A stretch of 64,000 nucleotides of DNA from Verpa conica (lineage: Eukaryota; Ascomycota; Pezizomycetes; Pezizales; Morchellaceae), in assembly GCA_033030425.1 (NCBI GenBank), contig JAUFSD010000004.1, positions 1,364,001 to 1,428,000 on the forward strand, read 5' to 3'. Below the pieces are notes generated by a model that made no database searches, was not told where the DNA came from, and was given only the letters and a program-made list of their open reading frames with translations. Within the stretch, counting starts at the first letter, position 1, and each line of letters opens with the position of its first letter. Positions 36,916-49,243 of this stretch are shown here, piece by piece. Both the position numbers and the translations under genes were made by a program.

Positions 36916-39900
36916 TACCTCCACCAACCTCTTGTGCCTTGAGGGACAACGTATTGCAGGTAAACCGGGTAGTGCACTTTAGTATGGTCCGTGACTCTCC
37001 AGCACTCTATTAGTTATTTCTTTTCTTCGCTTCAGGTATGCGATGCTACATGTAGGTATCGAGGCAACACAGAAAGACATTAGAAAACAGAACGTCTACT
37101 CGTGATCTAAAGGCTTCTAGTGGTGTAACAAGATGCATGCAGAGCATTCTAAGCAGGGAAATATCGGATGTGTGTAGCCGTCTCCCTACTCGAGGCTGAG
37201 TGAAGAGAAAAGCAACATTGAGACATGATCTCTTAAAGTTCCTTCTGTTTCTCCCTGTGCTCTCGTTAGTTATTGATATTATTTCTTTTTTATTTCCCGT
37301 TTTTTTTTTTTTGCTTATTTGACATGGCCCCACGATTGGCAGTGCCAATCGCGCGCGATCATGGACGTGGAGTTATCCACCAGTTCTAGTAAAGAACATA
37401 CCGCATAATTTGTTTTTTTGCCTTCCCTCAGTTGTGCATGATGGAAATCGTAAGGAACTGAGTGGGAACTCCAGTTTTGTCAGGGTGTGGTTGACTGTGG
37501 CTGGTAATGGAGCACTTGCCGGCAGAGGGTGTGTGCACCCGCTGAAAAATAAAGCCTGGTCGTGTGGTCGGGCTACAACCGAGCCTCTGCACCCAACACG
37601 ATAGGCTTTACTAATCACCAGGCAGTATATCCCCCAGAGGCTCATCTCAAAGATGGATCGCAGGCAAGGATGACGATATAGATAAAGGATTACCCCGAGC
37701 CCTACAGTATCACGCGCGCCTTGTCATAACTTTAAGGTGAGCTCCTTTACTCATAACCCCCCAACCTGTAAATTTCCAGAGCTCTAATCATGGCAGTAAT
37801 CTGTAAGCTGAGTCTGAAGTGATGGCCATCGATCATTTGCTCAAGTCCTTACTCCCGTAATCGACAACGGAAAAAGGCTTTCACAGCTCTGAATCGGGGT
37901 TTATGATTCGTCTGATATAGCTTAAAATTACAGATGCAGGTAAAGGAACCTTATCTGGCCTAATGTGATAGGAATTTTGAAGTGAAGGCGATATCGCTAT
38001 GCTACATGTATTTTACAGTGACCGTATGGTCTGTGTACATACGTAATCTGGGCGTACCTAGCGAAACCCTCCCCAGTATCATCTTAAAGTAAACTCTAGG
38101 CTATTCCCACCTAACCCTAAAAATATAGATAACAAGACCTAAACACATTATAACCTCATAAATCGCTACTAGATATTTACCTTACCTATAGCATATTGCA
38201 TTGGGTACCTCTTGTTGTATAAAGAGACGTCTATTTTAGAGACTTCGGAGTTATTATTATTAGGAGAGCATGTATACTAATGACTAGGGCTCATTGGTGC
38301 GATGACAAGCTCTGTCTGACGGTAGAGCCGTTATGTACCCCTCGAGAGCTATAGGATCACTTGAGATGATAGACTGTTTGCCTAGATACCCATATCGCTT
38401 TTTCTAGGCGCTAGTCTAACGAAACGAACTAACAGGCGGCGGGGGGTAGGGGATAACTGTAAGAAATAGCTAATATAGATAAGAACGAGATTATCTTCTC
38501 ATAGTTCGAGATTAGCTATACTAACGGACTAGGTCTTTTTAAGAATAGTAGTGCCATGTTCTACGGGTACGAGCCATTAGGGTTGATAGTAGAGGCGCTT
38601 GTAGAGCCATCGAAAACTTAATCACAAGACCTCAAAGAGACGATGTATACGGTGGTAGCTGTAGTAAATACTAAGGCTATCATTAAGAATACGTTTTGGG
38701 AAAGAAATCGTAAATCCTTGTCGATCAGTAGGGCTAGTATCCTTAGCCGACTTTAATAAGGGCAAGAATTTGTATTAAAGGCTTTTTAAAGGGATGTTTT
38801 CCAGAAGGCCTACATTTCACAAGGGTTCTCATAGGTAGCTGTTGTTATAGGCCATAATAGAAATCTAGGATATTCTCTTTAGGGCACATATTAGGGCGCT
38901 TCCTCCCGATACTCAACAGGAAAGTTAGGTCGAGTGACACCCCATGAGTTGTCATGTGAGGAGGTGGTCCCCACTTAAAGGCAGCTAGTACAACTAGAGG
39001 AGGACTATTGCAAGGATTTCTAGCACAAGAGCCAGAGCCTTGTATTATCACTGGGGTTGAACGCCGTACACCTGCATCACAAAACTGGTGGCGGGTAAGC
39101 AATTATTATTCTTATCCTTGCGCCCCAAAGCTTCCCATGACTGCCCTATCATGCTATTCTCTCGGGGCTGCCGGCCAACCGAAGAATTTCACTTGAGTTT
39201 CCTTGTAGAGCTTGTATGTAGAGGCTGGTGCTTTTGCAAGGGGCATGTGCACCAATAGATGAAAGTGGCTGGTGCCGGCAAGGCCTTTGGACATAAGAGC
39301 CGAACTGGTAGGGAATTTAAGCTCCTAGTCCTAGCCCTAGCCCGATATAGAGTGCGCTGGCGGGAGATGGAGAGAAACTCTGGCGCTGGGCTGGGCTGGG
39401 GTTTAAGCAAGGTTTGGTGAGCATTAGCCACACACACCTTCGAAAAAGGCTGTTGACGTTTCCCGCATCGAAGGCGCGGCCGCTGCCAAAGTTGTTGCAC
39501 CGGGCTCGCAGTGTGCACCTAACCCTTAGTGTTCATGCAGCTCCCCACCCACTGCTCCCACACCCGCAGCTTCTTCCGGGTCGTTGCGAAAACCATTTTA
39601 GCGGGCCACAAAGCGGCAGCCCTGTCCATGGGTCTTTGCTCGTGTGAAGATAGGCTTCCTTCCTGTCTCAACAACGACACCCCATCCGCCGTCTGCTGTT
39701 CGATCGTCTCTCGCGTACTTGGGGTAGCCGCTACCACATTCTACACCTCTAGCACATCCTTACCCTCGTCTTCCTCTCGCACTTTCTCTCACCCTCTTCC
39801 TCTTTCCCTCCTCCTCTCACTTCCTCCCTCCCTTCCTCTGCTCTACACTACAGTACGCAAGAAAATTACATCGCTTCCTCGCGTTTGTACTAACGCTCGC

Positions 39901-40407
39901 GTTCATCCTTGACCCCTCTCCCTCATTGAGACTAAAACAACCAAGGCAGCCATCAAGACACTACTACCACAACCCACAACCACAACCATTACAATCCCCT
40001 AATCGCGTATCCATCCCATCATCATCATCATCATTCATCTATTATTGTCGTCAGCTTTTTTATCCCCCATCACCTTGACCACCCCCATCATCACCCATTC
40101 ATAGCTCCATCATCATCATCCCCCCTCCATCGTTGCTCTCATTATCCTCAATAGGCCCCTGAAAGTGGGTTTCGCAATTTTTGTTTTCATCTGCTACAAC
40201 ATCCTTGTCCAACCCGACGTTGTCGCGCCCGGCTGTGCGCAACCTAGTCACTAGCATTGGTGGTAGTTGAAAAAAATAAAAAAGCAAAGCGTGTTCACTG
40301 GCCGTCCCTACATACCCAGCAACCACTGTTCCTGCGGCTGTATCCGTCGCGATCATCACCCACAGCAAATATCGTCAATATTCTATAGTCTTGCTTCGTG
40401 TCGCTGA

Positions 40408-43195
40408 ATGAGTACGATGTACAACTCACACCGTGGAATGGGACCTGCTCCGAACAGCCGCTTGACTGAGCTGCTGGATCAGGTCCGGGCAGAGTTTGAC
40501 CAGCAACAGGCTAGATCTGGCGAGTATGAGCATAAAAGTATGTCCAACTCATCTATTCGTCTTTATTATTTTAAGGATTAGTCAATGCCCTGCCGGTGAA
40601 TGAGCTAGCTCGCGCCGGATTTACGATGTTTGTTTCGCTGACATTAAAATAGTTAATGCCCAAACTCAGGAAATGGATCTAGTAAGGCAGACCGTTTTTC
40701 AGCTTGAAGCCGCCCATTCCTCTATGAAACAGAAGTATGTTTCTTTATTTATATAATTGTTACCCACTAGGGCTCGTCGTGCTGTCTGTCTTTTCTTTGA
40801 AGCTTTACATGAAATCAAAAATCTGATATTCCGTTTTTTCCCCCTTAGGTATGAAGAGGAAATTACCCGACTTAATCGGGAGTTGGAAGCACGCGGAGGG
40901 CCTCACGCTCCACAGCACGGTGCCCAAAATGCCGGTCCATCTCAGCCTCCCCCCCCAGCTATTGGACATGGACCTAGAGATTTATTTGGGACAATCATGG
41001 CAGGTGGAGGTCCAAATGGTCCACCACTAGCACCACCACAGCAAGATCCCCAACAGCAACAGCAACAGCATCACCCCCAAATACCCCCTCCACCCCCAAC
41101 GGCTATCCCGCAAGGACCCTCAAACCAACCACCACAGCAGCCGCAGGCACAACAAGCATACCAACCACCTAGTGGGTTTGTAAATGGCAAGTTTTCAGTT
41201 TACAACCCACTACTATTGGCTGATGATATAGTTGATCAGTCATCGGTAGTTTCTTGTTTCTTAATTGACTAATGGTCTGGGGCTAACTGGGTCTATTACA
41301 ACATTACAGGATATGGCGGTGGTACCCCACAACCAGTTGCATCCCCTGGCCCTGGCAAAGGGGGGAGGGGAGGAAGGGCCGGTCCAGTCGGCGGCGGCCC
41401 AGGTACACCGCAACAAAATATACAGACATACCCCGAGCGTGGGTCGCCCCGAATTACCCGTCCAAGATCTCCACAGCCATTGAACACAGCACAAATGAAT
41501 GGTAATAACCTTTCAGAGCTGGATCCAGAACGTGTCCCTGCAAGTCAGAAAAAAGAGGGTGCAGATTGGTTTGCTCTCTTTAATCCTAAGGTTCCTCGTC
41601 TATTAGACGTCGACCTTGTGCATACTCTTGAACACAACAGTGTTGTTTGCTGTGTGAGGTTCAGTCAGGACGGGAAATATGTTGCCACAGGCTGTAATCG
41701 TAGTGCGCAGATTTTTGATGTAAAGACCGGAACAAAGGTTTCACATCTACAAGATGAGACTGTGGACAGGGATGGTGACTTGTACATTCGAAGTGTCTGC
41801 TTTAGTCCTGATGGAAGGTATCTGGCTACTGGTGCTGAGGATAAGCAAATCCGAGTAAGTCTTGACCCAGACACTTCCCCGGCCTCCCATTCGCGCATGG
41901 CGCTGAGCAGGCGTTAACTTACAAACCTTTTTTTGTCTTGTAGGTATGGGATATTCAAAGTCGTGTAATCAAGCACACTTTCCACGGACACGAGCAGGAT
42001 ATTTACTCGCTCGATTTTGCCAGGAATGGAAGGCATATTGCCTCGGGAAGTGGTGATCGCACCGTTCGTGTTTGGGATATTGAAACTGGTCAGAATGTCC
42101 TTACACTGAGTATCGAGGATGGAGTTACCACTGTTGCTATATCTCCTGATGGTCGCTATGTCGCCGCTGGATCACTTGACAAGAGTGTGCGTGTGTGGGA
42201 TGCCCAGACAGGTTATCTTGTTGAAAGACTTGAGGGTGCAGAGGGCCATAAGGACAGCGTGTATAGTGTCGCATTTGCGCCAAACGGAAGAGATCTAGTC
42301 TCCGGAAGTTTGGATAAAACAATCAAGATGTGGGAATTATCGGCGGCAAGAGGTTTAATGCCGGGTAGCGGTACAAATCGCGGGAAATGCGTCAAGACTT
42401 TCGAGGGACACAAGGTAGGTCCCAAGATTCCCCACGCGGGGCTCCCACTGTCAGATTTTTCTTATGACTGTCGGCCCATTTGAAAGTCGGCCAAAAGAGC
42501 ACGGTCAGCTGATGTGTAATGGTATAGGACTTTGTACTCAGTGTCGCATTAACGCCCGATGGAAACTGGGTGCTCAGTGGCTCAAAAGACCGTGGAGTGC
42601 AATTCTGGGACCCCCGAACTGCGAATGCGCAGCTTATGCTTCAGGGTCACAAAAACTCCGGTAAGTTCCCCCCTCCAATTATACCCTAACCGATCCCCCG
42701 CCTCTAGTCACCCTTTAAATCTTTGTTTCGAGACTTGAGACAGGATTGGCGGGTGGTTCCGGGTTCTTTGATTCTAGTTTTATTTTCAATGGAGCTTGCG
42801 GCTGATGAGTTTCTGTTTGTCATCGTAATAGTTATCTCTGTTGCTCCGAGTCCTTCAGGGGGGCTCTTTGCAACTGGGAGCGGTGATATGAGAGCGAGAA
42901 TTTGGAGGTCAGTACCTTTTGGTGTTTACATCTCCCCACAATTTCCTTACTTTTTTCGCCTCTGGGCCCTGATCGGATTATTTTATTTTTGTCTTGTTAT
43001 TTCTTATTTTTTAAATTTCTTTTTTCGCCCTATTTTACCCCACAAAACGGGGGGATGGGATCCCTGGTTTTGCGCCCCCACGCAAGGTTTCCCACGTACC
43101 CATTTTGGTGTGGCATGAAAAATTTTCTTCTAGACAACTTTACTGACGTGGGTGGTTGCTGCAGTTACGAACCCTATCACCATACTCCTCTATGA
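40408..43195 (+). CDS. TUP1: TUP1/RcoA-type WD40 transcriptional co-repressor
   Basis: Eight exons: 40408-40537, 40653-40734, 40849-41186, 41310-41854, 41944-42414, 42528-42660, 42832-42907 and 43165-43195; 601 residues. The N-terminal helix ([17 protein letters not shown] ... [20 protein letters not shown]) is the Tup1 tetramerisation and Ssn6-binding domain. A Pro/Gln/Gly-rich linker follows, then [20 protein letters not shown] and seven WD40 blades, for example [32 protein letters not shown] and MWELSAARG. Tup1 with Ssn6/CyC8 represses genes through DNA-bound factors. The intron after PSGFVN is read as GC-AG (donor GCAAGT at 41187), giving VNGYGGG in frame. The last coding exon, 31 nt after a 257-bp T-rich intron, is the least certain piece. 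Confidence 0.94.
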
Positions 43196-46100
43196 TAGTA
43201 AAGGGCAAATTTTAGAGTATCGGTCTGTGTGTGAAGTCAAATCAACTTTTCCGAGAAGAAAAAGTGCTTTGGGGAAAAAAACGGTTGAGGGTTACCACAC
43301 TTGTTTACTTTTTACCGTTTTATATTCATCATGTTCGTTTTTTATCTTATTGTTTGTTTGGAAGCTTCCATTTTTCTTCCAGTTTAGTCGCCAAACTTGG
43401 GCAAATCATTTTGTATTTTTGCTTTTCTTTAAGCTTTTCCTTTTTCCCCCCCTCTTGATGTGTGGCGGATGCGGGGCATTGCGGGAAGGATGTCGATGAG
43501 GCAATCTTTTTCCCACAATGGCGGGAATTATGGGATGAACCCGCAACATGCAAGCCACTAGACCAAATTCTCGATATGTTAATGAACGGCTTGAGGAGAC
43601 ACTATTCTTGGAATTTATTACATCCTACGAGTATTTACATTTTTTGATATTGCCGGCCAACCTTGCTATTTTATTTTCTTCTGCCCTATTCAGTGGACTT
43701 GGTTTTTATGTCTCCATTGTCTACACTATTTCCTTTTTATCAATTATTTGGGTGGAAAACTAGCTGAGTTAAAAAAAAATGCGAGACGTGTTCTTTTCAT
43801 ACATTTAGTGGGGGACTTTTGAAAAAGACGAGATTTGTCAATACCTTTGAGATATTACTCTTGTCTAACTCTCTTACATGAGAATTCCTAGAGACTGCTT
43901 GTGACTAACCCATGTGCCGGAGTGGGCTTTTTTATGGACACTCGCTTGGAACCGCCCGAGCATCGCCAAATTTGGGGGGGGGGGGGGTTATGGTGATGGT
44001 GGGGAAACTTGAAGGAGCGCCCAACGGTGCTCCTCCGCAGTCTCTGTTTTTTTGTTTTTTTTTGAGAAGGTGCGTTGTTGGGTTGGGGTTACACTGAGAA
44101 TCTTTCTCGCGACTCTGGCGCGCCCTTTTATTTCCCAGTCTATCCGTGTGTGTCGTGTATGTGTATGTGTATGTGTATGTGTAGAGTAGGTGGTTATTCC
44201 AATGTTAACTAACCCCCTAACTACATGTAGCCGACGTACATACATTACAGCTGGGGTACATGTACGTACATAATCAAAGAGGTTATTTTTTTTCATTTTT
44301 TCCCCCCTTCCCTCCAAAGAAGTGCGAATCCTGTGGCATGCATACCGCATTGCAGTGAACGGCCGGAGAAAGATATTACTGGTCCCGATGCTGCGACCCG
44401 TGTCCGCGGTCGCGAGTTAAGGAGCCTGGTCAACCACCCATGCAGACAACTTTATGTGTATTGAATAAGCGGCGCGAACTTGGAAGGGGGGAGGGAAGGA
44501 AAAGCTGCGTGGTTTAGGTGTGTGAGCGAGTGTGGGTGTGTGGGTGTGGTTTTTCATGTACGTGGTTGAGGTTGCTTTATCTCATCTCGATGCGTAATAA
44601 TGTTGTGGAGCAGGAACACAAGGGGGAAACCAGACCCAGAGATATTCAATCTCAACGTCCATAATGTTACTTTTTTGTGTGTATGGTACGCGGGTGAAGC
44701 TGCCCACCCTCTAAAAATGGACGGCACTCTGACTACCGAGGGCATACGGCAGAAAGGAATGATAATGGGAGATGGGGGGGAGTGAAAGAGTAAGAAAAAA
44801 AAACCGAGACACCCATTGCCTGATAATCCTGTTCCTGACCTGTGCTGCTCCGTGCGTTGTGTCCCAACAAGGACCATTTCCCTATCGCGTGCATCTCGTG
44901 GTAAAGCCGCGGACAAGTCAGTCAGTCAGTCATGATGTGGATATGTGAGTGTAGTGTACTCAGTGCTGACGCCAGAGAGCTACAACAGGGAAGTCTCTAC
45001 CAAGCACTCTAGATTTATTTCCTGTGTTGTCGTGTGTGGCACGGTGTTCCATCGTCATGGACTTAGATAATGAGGATTCGCATTGACCCCAGTAACACGT
45101 CCAACAAGGTCGTTGTCGGTACTGCTACCCCGGTCGACAATACATGGCTTACCCAGAGCAGGTACCAGTAAATCTAAGGGAGTGAAGGATGCGAGCGAGG
45201 CCCGGCGCAGATCTATGGCAATTGTTGGATATGTGTGCGCATCTCATCCTCTCGCTTGGTGTGCAGTGTCGCGCAGACCTTGACCCCCTGGCTCGCTCCG
45301 CCGTCCCATTCGGGCCCAACCATGCACCACCAACAGCCAACAATAGCAAGAAAGAAGGTGGGCAGGTCACTGTCCATTAATTGTCCCCATCCAACGATAC
45401 TAGCTAAGTAAGAGACACTTCTCCCCCCCCTGCCTAACTGCCCCAGGCGCCCCCAGTGCCCGCTGCTGTTCATTCAGCTTCTCCGCACAGCGCACGCACA
45501 CACACGCGTAAGAGCGGTAGAAACAGTACGAACAGTGGGGGGGGGAGTTGTGAACGAGCGAGAGAGACAGATGGCAGATGAGAGGGGGGAACGACGAGGA
45601 GTAGTAGGAAGAGTCCGTGCAATCAACAAAAGCGACAACCCTCTTTGCTAACCAATTCATATGTAGTAGTCGTCTTAGAATCATATCTAGCCCAGAATAT
45701 GTGCTGGTATACATTCCGTGAGAGGAAATAAAGTATCGCGTGTTTGACCACGATTCAACCTACCAATGATGGGCCTTGCCGTGGGCCACTGGATGTGCCC
45801 GGACAGCCCCGTTTTTTTTTTTTGCTGTCCCATAGATTACGAATTACGACTCTGCGGGCACGGACACCTCATTCGCGCCCTAGCAGATCCCAACGGAGGG
45901 GCTGAAGGGAGTGCACGAAGCCTGGATTGGCGATACTGGACGGGAGGTCGGGAGGGAGAATGCACCCGGGAAGGGAAGGGAAAGGGACGGGGTTTCTGGG
46001 TAATGAGAGGAAGGCCGTCACCGTGAGAGTTGACGGGCAAGGAGATTGATAGAAGACGGACGGAAGAGTCTTGCCCCCTCTCTCCCGCCTGTCTGGATAC

Positions 46101-47030
46101 ATCCCCGTTGGACTCTCACCCTCTTTCCCTCATTCTTACCACCCTGGGCAGTGTTCCCTTACTGAAGTGCGGTGATTCCCTAACCCCCTCCTCCCCCCCA
46201 TCCCCACCCCCGATCCCCCCCACCTTCTGCCGAATACCCCAAATGGCGGTTTCAAGGTTGAAAAAAGGGTAGAGGATCCGTCAAACATTAAATCTGATTC
46301 CCCATGTACCCTATTGAACCATTACCTCCACATCCATACCACCACACACCCGGTCAACCCCCCCTCCCCTTCCTGCCTGACCTCAACACAGGATTATACA
46401 TCATCCCGCAATTATTCGATCGAAGATTCGCCGACCTGCGATGCATGCAGCAGCGGTAGTAACTTCTTTTGATATTCCTTTTTCTTGTTTTGACCAGGGA
46501 TCTCCCACGCCGCGCTCGAGTCGTCACCTGGTCTCTACTCTTACCCCCCCCCCCAGGTCACAACCCACACACCCCCTCTCGAGAACCCGCATTTGCCTTG
46601 CATGTATAGACACCCTCCTAGTAGGCCAACGCCGCGCGGGTGACAGAGTCTCAAAAAAAACCGAATAGTAGAAAGTTTTTTTTTACTCTTCAAGTCTCTC
46701 TCGTGGGGGAAAAAAGGTTGTTATAAGGTGTTGGGCATCAGCTCGCCCACCACTACCAGCAGCAAGGCGCAGCTCCACCTAGTCAATCCCATTGAAAGCA
46801 AGCCCGACGGTCCGAGACGCCTAGCCCCGGCCTCCTGGATACAGATCATAACCCGGCAAAGGTTTCCCATAGTCTCACCTTTTTTTAAATCCTCAAAAAC
46901 CCCTAGCTAGGCACGCCTCTCGCAGTCACAGGTTACAACCGCAATTCTGGCAGCAGCAGTAGCATCAAACCCAGCTCGTGTCTGGCATCGTGACAAGACG
47001 CATCGGTTCGGTGGTCCTGTACCTGGGGCA
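43196..47030. other. Intergenic: TUP1 3' region and long upstream region of the Azf1-like gene
   Basis: 3.8 kb without a recognisable gene. T-rich 3' UTR-like sequence to about 43,760; a poly-G run at about 43,974-43,987; a GTGTAT microsatellite at about 44,155-44,184; CT/CA-rich tracts at 45,400-46,600. Long upstream regions are common for fungal regulatory genes, so 5' UTR introns or upstream ORFs may be present here. Confidence 0.45.
44155..44184. repeat. GTGTAT hexanucleotide microsatellite
   Basis: Five uninterrupted or nearly uninterrupted copies of a GTGTAT-type unit. Confidence 0.8.
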
Positions 47031-49243
47031 ATGGACATCTCTGGCCTGGTATTCCGTACAAACGAACATTCAGCCTCGACTTCTGCGTCGTCACGAGGAA
47101 TCATGGCTCCTCACATACCCTTAAACACGCAACCGTTTGTCCAGGACCAGATGGGAAACTTTGACGCGTATCCAGGGCAATTTGGTTTCGATACATCCCA
47201 AGTTCCTCACTATCCAGGTGTGAATGTTGTAGGACACCCCCAAAATGGGTTTCAACAATCATATGCCCCTCACCATCAAGCGCATCCTCATCATCCTCAT
47301 CACCAACCTCATCCTCATCCTCATGCAAACCAGCATCATCAGCACCCGCAACCTCATCCACAACCTCACCACCAGCATCCGCAGCATAATCCTCATGCTC
47401 ATGCCCACCACCAGGGTATTCAGCAACCTACACCAACAATCATTTCACAGCGTGCTCCCCAGCAGCAGCAGCAACAGCAGCAACAGCAGCAACAGCAACA
47501 ACAGCAGCAACAGCAGCAACAGCAGCAACAGCAGCAGCAGCAGCAACATCAACAACAGCAGCAGCAGCAACAGCAGCAAATTTCCCAGGATAACAGAAGT
47601 TTAAATGGTCAGCGAAGAGCGACTCTAACTAGACCAACATTGCAGAACCCGTCAGTTCCGACTCAGAAGCAAGCAGCAAGATCTTTAAGTTTCCCTTATC
47701 CACAATCTTCACCACCACGTGGAAGTCCAGGGACAACTAAGGTTGCAAACCCTAATAATGAGGTGGATTTTCAAACAGACGTGGATACTTTGATGAAAGC
47801 TATTCAGTCAAAACATCCCGTGACATTAAAGTCTGAGCCAAACTCACCATCTCCAGGGTATCCTTCCCAGCAGCTAAAGGCTTCACCTGTTACCCCCATA
47901 CATCCAGGTGGATTCCAGCAAAGGTCGCCTTATGGCAACCCTTATGTGCAGAATGGATATCCCAATCATCAGCTAGGCAGTAATATGCAGGGCTCAGGAC
48001 TCGGTGTCAATAAGCTATTGGCGGAAACAGAGGAGGCCCAAAGAGTAGGAAAGGAAGAAAAGAAGGGGTCGCAGAAGGCAAAGAAGAGATATGAATGCGA
48101 TGTGCCAGGATGTAACAAGAGTTTTTTCCAAAAGACGCATCTCGATATTCATTCTCGAGCCCATACTGGGGACAAACCATTTGTTGGTCCTCCCATTCTC
48201 CCCTTCCCTCCGATCTTACGAAAAATAGTCTTGCTTTGCTTTCTCCTATTGTTCGTAGTGCTGATAGTTTCCAATAGCATTGCAGTGAGCCTGGTTGTGG
48301 CCAGCGATTCTCTCAGTTGGGTAATCTCAAGGTCCGTTTTTTCTTTTTTCCCCCTAGTGCATCCCCGTTTTGCCTATCCACACAACTCCATGCGGCTATC
48401 AACATAAAGCTTATCTTATCTTTTTTTTTCAGACGCATGAACGTAGACACACTGGCGAAAAACCATACTCCTGTGATTACTGCGGCAAACGTTTTGCTCA
48501 AAGAGGCAATGTTCGTGCTCACAAGATCGTACACGACGGTGCCAAACCATTTACTTGTCGGCTGGATAACTGCGAAAAACAATTTACCCAACTAGGGAAT
48601 CTTAAGGTAGGCTCGCTCCCAGCCTCCCCGATCATTTTAATTTAGACTTTCTTTTAGAATCCGATATTCTTCAATCCCTTGATTCATATTAACTCGATCG
48701 GGTTTTTCTTTTAAACAGTCGCACCAGAACAAGTTTCACGCGGTAACACTACGCACGTTGACGGAGAAATTCGCGCTCAGTCGGGATCCGGAAGAGATGT
48801 CACCTGCTGATAGAGAGCTCTTTGAATACTTTGCAGAACTCTATAAAAACTCGAACCGTGGTATTAAGGGCCGCGGTAAGGATCGGAAAATTACAGGTAC
48901 TAAGAAGACTCGCTTGAACGAGGGTGAGGTTGGAGGAAATGAGCACCAAAACGGAGGACGTCATCACCAGGCGGGTGCAGGGAGTGATATGCATAGCTTG
49001 GGATCGCCAAACGGTTCCTGCGGTAGTAATTCGAACCCTGAAGGATTTGATTTCGCTGGAGGGCATATGGACGAAGACGATGAGAGTTCTGCGGATTCTT
49101 CTTCGTATGAACAACAGCAGCTGCCGCCTATGAGACCTGGGGGTAATGTTGGTATGGTGCCTATGGGAGGCTATCCTGAGGATGCGATGGCGCTACACAC
49201 AGATATGGCAAAGTACAGTTTGGATCGCAAGTTCCAGCTGTGA
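47031..49243 (+). CDS. C2H2 zinc-finger transcription factor, Azf1-like, with His/Pro and poly-Gln tracts
   Basis: Four exons, 47031-48182, 48278-48331, 48433-48606 and 48719-49243; 634 residues. A low-complexity N-terminus has a His/Pro/Gln region (about residues 78-130) and a roughly 40-residue Gln tract from residue 144, broken by one His. Four C2H2 fingers lie at about 354-466: [23 protein letters not shown], then [40 protein letters not shown] and [20 protein letters not shown]. Linkers are TGEKPY-like, so the array should bind DNA. Introns interrupt the fingers and each join keeps the Cys/His spacing. After the fingers comes LRTLTEKFA ... [19 protein letters not shown], a block I associate with filamentous-fungal Azf1-type factors. 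An alternative start is Met25 at 47103. Target genes unknown. Confidence 0.88.
47460..47579 (+). repeat. CAG/CAA repeat coding poly-glutamine
   Basis: Forty in-frame codons, nearly all CAG or CAA, with one CAT (His). The mixture of CAG and CAA limits slippage. Neighbouring 47,270-47,420 is rich in CAT/CAC (His) and CCT (Pro) codons. Confidence 0.95.

Larger units (their letters stand above)
31875..40407. other. 8.5-kb gene-poor block with two MITEs
   Basis: Largest gap in the window. Besides the two miniature elements at 34975-35116 and 36730-36915 I recognise no coding sequence; the longest frames (about 100-127 codons) carry no family motifs. The final 1 kb (about 39,400-40,400) is C/T-rich with ATC repeats near 40,020-40,035 and 40,080-40,120 and probably holds the promoter and 5' leader of TUP1. 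Confidence 0.5.

Noticed and set aside
39529..39912. 127-codon plus-strand frame upstream of TUP1
   Set aside because: Ser/Pro/Leu-rich text comes from a C/T-rich leader region; it resembles no protein family.
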